A stretch of DNA of 64,000 nt from Leptodactylus fallax (taxonomy: Eukaryota; Chordata; Amphibia; Anura; Leptodactylidae): assembly GCA_947044405.1 (NCBI GenBank), contig CAMRHE010000356.1, positions 372,001 to 436,000 on the forward strand, given 5' to 3'. The notes under the pieces were generated by a model that saw only the letters and a list, made by a program, of their open reading frames with translations, did no database searches and was not told the DNA's origin. The position numbers were made by a program, and so were the translations under genes. Below, one piece after another: positions 57,687 through 64,000 of the stretch. Each line of letters opens with the position of its first letter. Position 1 is the stretch's first letter.

Positions 57687-57843
57687 TTAAAGAAGACCTG
57701 TCCTGACTCTCCACCAATGGCAGATAAGAAGTGGAGAGAAGAATCAGGCTGTTGGATTCCAACATGCCTGATCTTTTTGCTCTCAGTAGAGACATGCTGC
57801 TACCAAAGATGTCTGGCACTAGTGAAGTGTCCGCTCCCTTTTA
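57687..57843. repeat. Possible short T2-like MITE
   Basis: TTAAAGAAGACCTGTCC at the left and GTCCGCTCCCTTTTAAG at the right are a weak inverted pair. The centre is not clearly palindromic. Confidence 0.35.
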
Positions 57844-58441
57844 AGAACATATGCATGTGAGTCTGCATGTGTATGGGATTGGGGAGAAGTCAGAAGGAAC
57901 AGCTGTTGGCTGAACAAGCTGACCGTTGTCTAATGTGTGTGACCTGTTTTAACCTTGTAAAGTGGCTATTTTGCTATCTTGAGATGACTGCCAAATAACT
58001 CTTCCTAAACATCACCTTCCTGCAAGGGTAATTGATTTGACGCTGTGACCTTTGACATAACGTACGGAAAACAATGTGAACCCTTATTATAGGCAAGTAG
58101 TTTACTGCAGAGTTTATATAGCTAGGATATATATGGGATATTGGAAATACTCAATGAATAAGGATGAGTGACTTGTACACATAGCTGAAAGGTCACCATT
58201 GCACAGTGGAGCTCTGCATGCTTTGGAGTAGAATGGTATTTGTCTATATTGTATAAACTGTTTAGTGAGAACACAGCCGGTTAGCACTTTGTTGTTTCTA
58301 GTTGTGCCATCTGAATACTCTGTAAACATTTGGTGTACAATGTCAGCTCTGTTTATACTGACATTAATTTCACACACAGGTTGTGTGAAAGTCATAGTAC
58401 ATATGTTCAGTGTACGAAAGTACTGTCAATATCTAAGTATT
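57844..58441. other. Unassigned non-coding DNA
   Basis: Nothing recognised beyond short frames without motifs. Confidence 0.4.
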
Positions 58442-58684
58442 AAGCTATATTCACACAATCATATAATAATGGCCATGTAACATCTGTCTTTTAAGGGACA
58501 TCACACAGCAGTACTAAATTCATTTTAAGTGAATGGGGGCTATTCATGGACTGTCAAAATATAGGTCATGTACTAATTTTGTCTGTATTCACGGATCCCT
58601 CCATAAACTGTAATGTATAGGGAATAAAACAGCCACCCCTCTGGTGCAAGATGTTTTGCACCTTGGTCGTGTAAATGTATCCTT
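58442..58684. mobile_element. MITE related to 8730-9036
   Basis: The ends AAGCTATATTCACAC and GTGTAAATGTATCCTT are diverged versions of the termini at 8730-9036. The interior blocks CACAGCAGTACTAAATTC, GACTGTCAAAATATAGGTC and GTAATGTATAGGG are in the same order. Confidence 0.65.
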
Positions 58685-60028
58685 AGCCAGTTTTATTCAG
58701 CTTGCTAGTGGGCCAGAGATGGAGTGATTGGGAACTATTAGAGATTTTGGATCATATATGTTGGTCATATGGAAACAGTAGTAATGTAAAAGAAGTCTTC
58801 AACCTTCCCCAAGGATATTTGACTGTCACCCCCACAGTCGTATGCAACTTAGGCAATTGTTCCTGGAGAACTGCTCTTACCATTCATACCCTTACCATCT
58901 CCTGTCTGCATCGTCCTGTTGATCCTTCCTCTGCTCTAACATCACCCATCCTACTTGAGTAGCAAGAACAGTTCTAGGGCAGGAAGGCCCGCCCCCGCTG
59001 CCTCATTTTCATAAGACCTCAAAGCTGCTTTTCTCTAACTCTACAGAAGTAACGTTTATAACAAAGGGTATGTTGTTTATTAATGTAATGTGCTCTGTAA
59101 TGTGGTGGTAGTAGTTGAATATGCTTGTCAGAGGTGGTAGACTCCAATGAATCCTTATGCTAAAGTCACATTTTGCCATAAATGTCATAGTAAACTTCAT
59201 TGAAGCACAACAGAATAAATATTTTGTATGATAAAGTAGTACACAAGAAATGGAAATTTCCAGACCTAAGTAGATCTCTGTATCAGTGGCAAGCACCTGA
59301 CAGAACGCTCAAGATAAAAGTGATACACTGTGTTGTCTATTGTACTGTACAGTACAACCAATAGTAGGCAGGTTATGACGTAGGGATTTGCTCTTTAGAT
59401 CCTTGTGTCATGTATTGCTCCCACTCAGAATGTGCAGTAGGTTTAATGTAGTGTATTAGTTGGTTATTTTGATTGTTCCTTTAACCCTTTCAGGACCAGG
59501 TCAGTTTTCATATTTGTGTTTCTGTTTTCTCCTTCCCCACAGCAGTTTGCACCAAAGTGTTAAAGCTTTAAAAGCAGCAATACCGGTGTTCCAAAAAGAA
59601 TGATCTTTCTTGATGTTAACATTGCAGCTGATGGCACAATGAATTTTTGCACTTCATTTTTTACATAAAAGAGTAGAGAAAAGGAATTCTGGTATGAGTA
59701 AATCCATGTTTATATATAGAAAGGTGGTGGATTAGAGTAATAGCCACCACTCAGAGGTGACAAATGCTTAAACAATGGAAAGATTTTTTACGTTCTCCGC
59801 ATAGGCATTGTCATTCTAATAATGGACAAAGAAAGAACTTGATATGTAATATCTGGCATATTGACAGTGGGGTTGTATAGTTTCTATTTTTTCATCTTTG
59901 TTCTTAATATAAGTTTAGTTTGTCACTTATGTCTTTTAGCATTCTAATGAAAGAGATAGAACTTGCAATATTATCTTTCATTAGTCTCTACTGCAGCTAA
60001 AGCTATTTAATGAGTAGTCTATATCATA
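58685..60028. other. Mostly unassigned DNA with a repeat edge
   Basis: At about 59480 TTTAACCCTTTCAGGACCAG resembles the start of a common frog DNA repeat; no partner end was found. No gene. Confidence 0.4.
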
Positions 60029-61610
60029 CAGTGGGGAAGAAAAGTATTTAGTCAGCCACCAATTGTGCAAGTTCTCCCACTTAAAAAGATGAGAGAGGCC
60101 TGTAATTGTCATCATAGGTAGACCTCAACTATGAGAGACAAAATGAGAAAACAAATCCAGAAAATCACATTGTCTGATTTTTAAAAAATTTATTTGCAAA
60201 TTATGGTGGAAAATAAGTATTTGGTCAATAACAAAAGTTCATTTCAATACTTTGTTATATATCCTTTGTTGACAATGACAGAGGTCAAACGTTTTCTGTA
60301 AGTCTTCACAAGGTTGGCACACACTGTTGCTGGTATGTTGGCCCATTGCTCCATGCATATCTCCTCTAGAGCAGTGATGTTTTGAGGCTGTTGCTGGGCA
60401 ACACGGACTTTCAACTCCCTCCAAAGCTTTTCTATGGGGTTGAGATCTGGAGACTGGCTAGGCCACTCCAGGACCTTGAAATGCTTCTTACGAAGCCACT
60501 CCTTCGTTGCCCTGGTGGTGTGCTTGGGATCATTGTCATGCCGAAAGACCCAGCCACGTTTCATCTTCAATGCCCTTGCATTTGGAAGGAGGTTTGCACT
60601 CAAAATCTCACGATACATGGCCCCATTCATTCTTTCATGTACATGGATCACTTTGCAGAGAAACAGCCCCAAAGCATGATGTTGCCACCCCCATGCTTCA
60701 CAGTAGGTATGGTGTTCTTTAGATGCAACTCAGCATTCACTCTCCTCCAAACACAACGAGTTGTGTTTCTACCAAACTTTGGTTTCATCTGACCATATGA
60801 CATACTCTCAATACTCTTCTGGAACATCCAAATGCTCTCTAGCAAACTTCAGATGGGTCCGGATATGTACTGGCTTAAGCAGGGGGACACGTCTGGCACT
60901 GCAGGATCTGAGTCCCTGGCGGCGTAGTGTGTTACTGACTGTAGCCTTTGTTACGTTAGTCCCAGCTTTCTGCTGGTCATTCACTAGGTCCCCCCATGTG
61001 GTTCTGGGATTTTTGCTCACTGTTCTTGTGATCATTTTGACCCCACGGTGTGAGATCTTGCGTGGAGCCCCTGATCGAGGGAGATTATCAGTGATCTTGT
61101 ATGTCTTCCATTTTCTAATTATTGCTCCCACAGTTGATTTCTTCACACCATGTTGCTTGCCTATTGCAGATTCAGTCTTTCCAGCCTGGTGCAGGTCTAC
61201 AATTTTGTTTCTGGTGTCCTTCCACAGCTCTTTGGTCTTCACCATAGTGGAGTTTGGAGTGTGACTGTTTGAGGTTGTGGACAGGTGTCTTTTATACTGA
61301 TAACAATGTCAAACAGGTGCCATTACTACAGGTAATGAGTGGAGGACAGAGGAGCCTCTTAAAGAAGAAGTTACAGGTCTGTGAGAGCCAGAAATCTTGC
61401 TTGTTTGTAGGTGATCAAATACTTATTTTCCACCATAATTTGCAAATAAATTCTTTAAAAGTCAGACAATGTGATTTTCTAGATATGTTTTCTCATTTTG
61501 TCTCTCATAGTTGAGGTCTACCTATGATGTCATTTACAGGCCTCTCTCATCTTTTTAAGTGGGAGAACTTGCACAATTGGTGGCTGACTAAATACTTTTT
61601 TTCCCCACTG
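60029..61610 (-). mobile_element. Full-length but defective Tc1 (DD34E) transposon
   Basis: 1582 bp between TA dinucleotides (60027-60028 and 61611-61612). Inverted arms of about 198 bp (60029-60226 and 61413-61610) start CAGTGGGGAAGAAAAGTATT and end with the inverse; they differ at only a handful of positions. The transposase is on the minus strand. A shortened copy of the same family is at 52271-52747. Ends and arm lengths are typical of vertebrate Tc1-like elements. Confidence 0.93.
60244..61245 (-). pseudogene. Broken DD34E Tc1 transposase
   Basis: Minus strand, start ATG at 61245. The N-terminal part ([19 protein letters not shown] through [11 protein letters not shown]) holds two helix-turn-helix regions joined by a GAPRKI linker. 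A TGA at 60808-60810 stops it where a Trp codon is usual. The same frame continues to the first catalytic Asp (WSDETK; codon 60787-60789), then the frame is lost within about 60765-60780. The next part ([12 protein letters not shown] to [14 protein letters not shown]) reads in a second frame. A deletion near 60650-60660 then removes about a dozen bases and shifts again. The last part contains HDNDPKHTT (Asp codon 60535-60537) and [10 protein letters not shown] (Glu codon 60430-60432), 34 residues apart, and runs to GYITKY. All three catalytic codons survive, but no full protein can be made. Confidence 0.92.
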
Positions 61611-61612
61611 TA

Positions 61613-61870
61613 AGCACACAAGCCACCCATTCTTTATAGTGGTTAAACTAGTTCTTCAGTGCCAAAATCTAGAGTAGATATGGCTTGACTTTTTTTTTCT
61701 GTAACATGACTTGGTCAGTACATCATATAGGAAGCTATGACACTTCCGCTGAAACAGGGAGCCCTGGTTTAGGTTAGTTTTCCCCCTAATCCATGTGAAT
61801 CTACATGGCCAAAGTCATGTAAACCCACAGTATTTTTAGGGAGGGAAGCTAAATTGGCATAGTAAATGCT
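61613..61870. other. Unassigned non-coding DNA
   Basis: No feature seen. Confidence 0.4.
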
Positions 61871-62337
61871 TTAAAGGGGTTGTCCAGTTTCATCAAATGA
61901 ATGTTTCTTACAGTTTCTTACAGTTTTCTAGACCTCTGTTTACTTTCATCAATTGTTTACTTCCAGTGGATAAAAATCAGTCCATGCTCACGTGATATAC
62001 AGTCTATGGTCATGTGATATACAGTCCATGGTCATGTGATGAACACACAGGTGCACAGCTCATTACCAGGCAGAAATCTGATTACTGTGCTGTGACTATA
62101 ACGAGCTGTGCACCTGTGTGTCCATCACATGACCATGGACTGTAAATCACATGACCATGGACTGTATATTATATGACCATGAACTAATTTATATCCACTG
62201 GAAGTAAGTAATGAATGACAGCAAGCAGAGATCTAAAAAAGCGTGAGGAATTGATATAAAAAGTATATAGGAAATTTGTATAACTTTTTATTATGCAAAC
62301 AATAACATTGATTTCTTTAAAGTAGACAACCCCTTAA
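61871..62337. mobile_element. T2/Kolobok-type MITE with tandem-palindromic core
   Basis: The left end TTAAAGGGGTTGTCCAGTTTC faces AGTAGACAACCCCTTAA. The core has a three-fold repeat of a word like GGTCATGTGATATACAGTC on the left, and its inverse (CACATGACCATGGACTGTA) repeated on the right. GTGCACAGCTCATTA faces AACGAGCTGTGCACCTGTGT at the centre. Confidence 0.8.
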
Positions 62338-64000
62338 AAAGCTATGGATCCTTTGAAGTGGGAAATGTGATCTTTACACATATTGGTGGTTACCTCGAGT
62401 TAAAAAGTTGTCCTGCAGTTTTCATTCTTTCATTCATTTTCTGACCCACTAACATGTCATTTGAAACCTGCTCCCAATTTCGGACTTGATAGTGGACTTT
62501 GACGTATTTTCTTATGAGCTGCATCAGTGTCTTATATATTTTGCTTTTATGAAATTTGTTAGTATTGTTGAGAGACATGCAGCACTTATCACTGATAAAA
62601 TGTAAGTTTGCAAAAGAGGTTGATGTTCTGCTGTGCTTTAAGTATTAAGGATGCTGTTAATAATAAACACATTAAATTTACATTGTTCTTAAAACTGTTG
62701 CCCTGTGATTTGTGATGCTTTTTATTACATTCTGTTTACTTTAAACCATTTTTGCCTATGCCTTAGGCTGGGAAGGAGTTGAAAGGAAGGGATATGTGCA
62801 CTAAGAGCTTTGGCACAAACAGGGCTATGCAATCAGATATCGTAGAAAAAGCCGGTATTAAACACTCATCACGGCAGGCATCTTACACCAGAGAGCCCAG
62901 CCAAATTGCACTCATACTCCAAGATTACAAACTGCAAGAAGCTGTCATCTAATCACAATGCCAGGCTACTGATGTATAGATGGCTCTGAAAACAAAAATC
63001 CATAATAGATTGGGAACATCTGCTTATATCATGTTAAGGATATTGCCTAAAGACTCTATAACTTTTTTCATAAGTTGCCCACAAAACAGGCGCAGAATAA
63101 TTTAATTACAGTGTTTCCCTTGGAGTCTGTAGCGACCTTGTTCCTAAGAAGAATAATGTATTGTACAACCTGTAGCTGAGCAAATGTCTTGTGAACTCAA
63201 AGTCGTAACTCATTATAGAATCTCTATGCTGGTACAATAATCATTGGTCCCGTACTTCATGCATACTCATTCCATTCAACAGGCAGTACTTTTATTATGA
63301 ATTATTATTATGTGCAATGCTTACAGATTTATTGGAACTTCACAAGGCTAAATACAATAATGAACCTTACAGATCTTGGCTGTCCTTGACCTTCTACTGG
63401 GATAGAAGAGACTGAACCTTCCATGAAAGTTGAGAGTCCCCTTGAAAGCAGCAAGCTGTTTAAGTTCAGTTTAACATTAATAGGGAGGGTCTCTTTTCCA
63501 TAGCATTAAAGTGGCATTGGGATTGGTCAGTGGAACATCAGATATAACATTTTCCCAATTTATTTCTGTTTTTTGAATTAAGTTAAGGGCAATTGAGACA
63601 AGGAGAAATAAGTACAATATACTTATAGTGAAGTGTCTTCTGTATGCTTCTAGATTAATCATACAGACCTTTACTATTAGTCCAATTTGAACTAACCCTA
63701 TTTATTAGAAGGGCCCATTGACATTATGAAGATCACAAAGTGCCCCCTTGCTGGGACCCATAAAGATCAACTGCAAACTGTGGGGAAAGGTGGTAGTAAG
63801 TGTTTAGATTTTCTGCAGCGCCTTCACAGGGGAAATTAAGCATTACACTGTGTCCAATCAAACTCAACCATTGGCTTGCATGTACAGTAATGTAGGTCAG
63901 GACAGGTCATCCAGAGTGAAAATCACTCTGCAACTGCTTGCCAATGAGGACAAGAGCTAAGAATCCTGAACAGGGAACCTCACTTTGTTACCTTAGAATT
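62338..64000. promoter_or_regulatory. Repeat-poor tract, candidate conserved non-coding DNA
   Basis: No transposon edges occur in the last 1.6 kb. Two parts (about 62390-62700 and 62810-63380) have even composition and words such as GAATAATTTAATTACAG, CATCTAATCACAATGCC and GCTGTTAATAATAAAC. No coding frame longer than 62 codons exists. The tract runs off the window. Confidence 0.22.

Noticed and set aside
60761..61264. 167-codon plus-strand open frame
   Set aside because: It lies antisense to the broken Tc1 transposase and has no motif of its own; it is a shadow of the minus-strand gene.

Overview
The window reads as non-coding vertebrate DNA, most likely from a frog (Anura, probably a neobatrachian). 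It is AT-rich, has no bacterial-style gene packing, and I can support no functional host-gene exon on either strand. It is probably intergenic or lies inside a very large intron. The frog assignment rests on the repeats: many palindromic elements flanked by TTAA with TTAAAGG ends (the T2/Kolobok MITE group described from Xenopus), three Tc1-type transposons, a tRNA-headed SINE, and L1/Tx1-like and L2/CR1-like LINE tails. It is an inference, not a database match.

Layout. 1-9 kb: unassigned AT-rich DNA, SINE and L1-like LINE remnants, a short hAT MITE and a 1.16 kb candidate solo LTR. 9-27 kb: mostly repeat-poor DNA with scattered MITEs. 27.7-29.5 kb: a SINE fragment abutted by a complete Tc1/mariner element with an intact 350-codon transposase. 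Its DDE residues are spaced DD38E, the signature of the Intruder family. 30-36 kb: T2 MITEs, one split by a 660 bp solo LTR with a perfect 5 bp target duplication. 39-45 kb: hAT-like and T2 MITEs and a 5'-truncated LINE. 46.2-47.4 kb: an intronless, decayed copy of SSU72 (RNA polymerase II CTD phosphatase) between the inverted arms of a T2 MITE. 52.3-52.7 kb: an internally deleted Tc1 derivative inside a GATA microsatellite. 53.8-55.7 kb: a Helitron-like element carrying a 647 bp hAT insertion. 60.0-61.6 kb: a full-length but broken DD34E Tc1 element.

The only open reading frame I believe encodes a real, possibly active protein is the Intruder transposase. The other recognisable proteins (DD34E transposase, SSU72, LINE ORF2 tails) are pseudogenes. 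Several repeat-free stretches look like candidate conserved non-coding elements, but conservation cannot be judged from one sequence. I found no operon-like, CRISPR-like or otherwise new multi-gene system. The interest lies in the young transposon, the captured or inserted retrocopy, and nested insertions that preserve their own empty sites.
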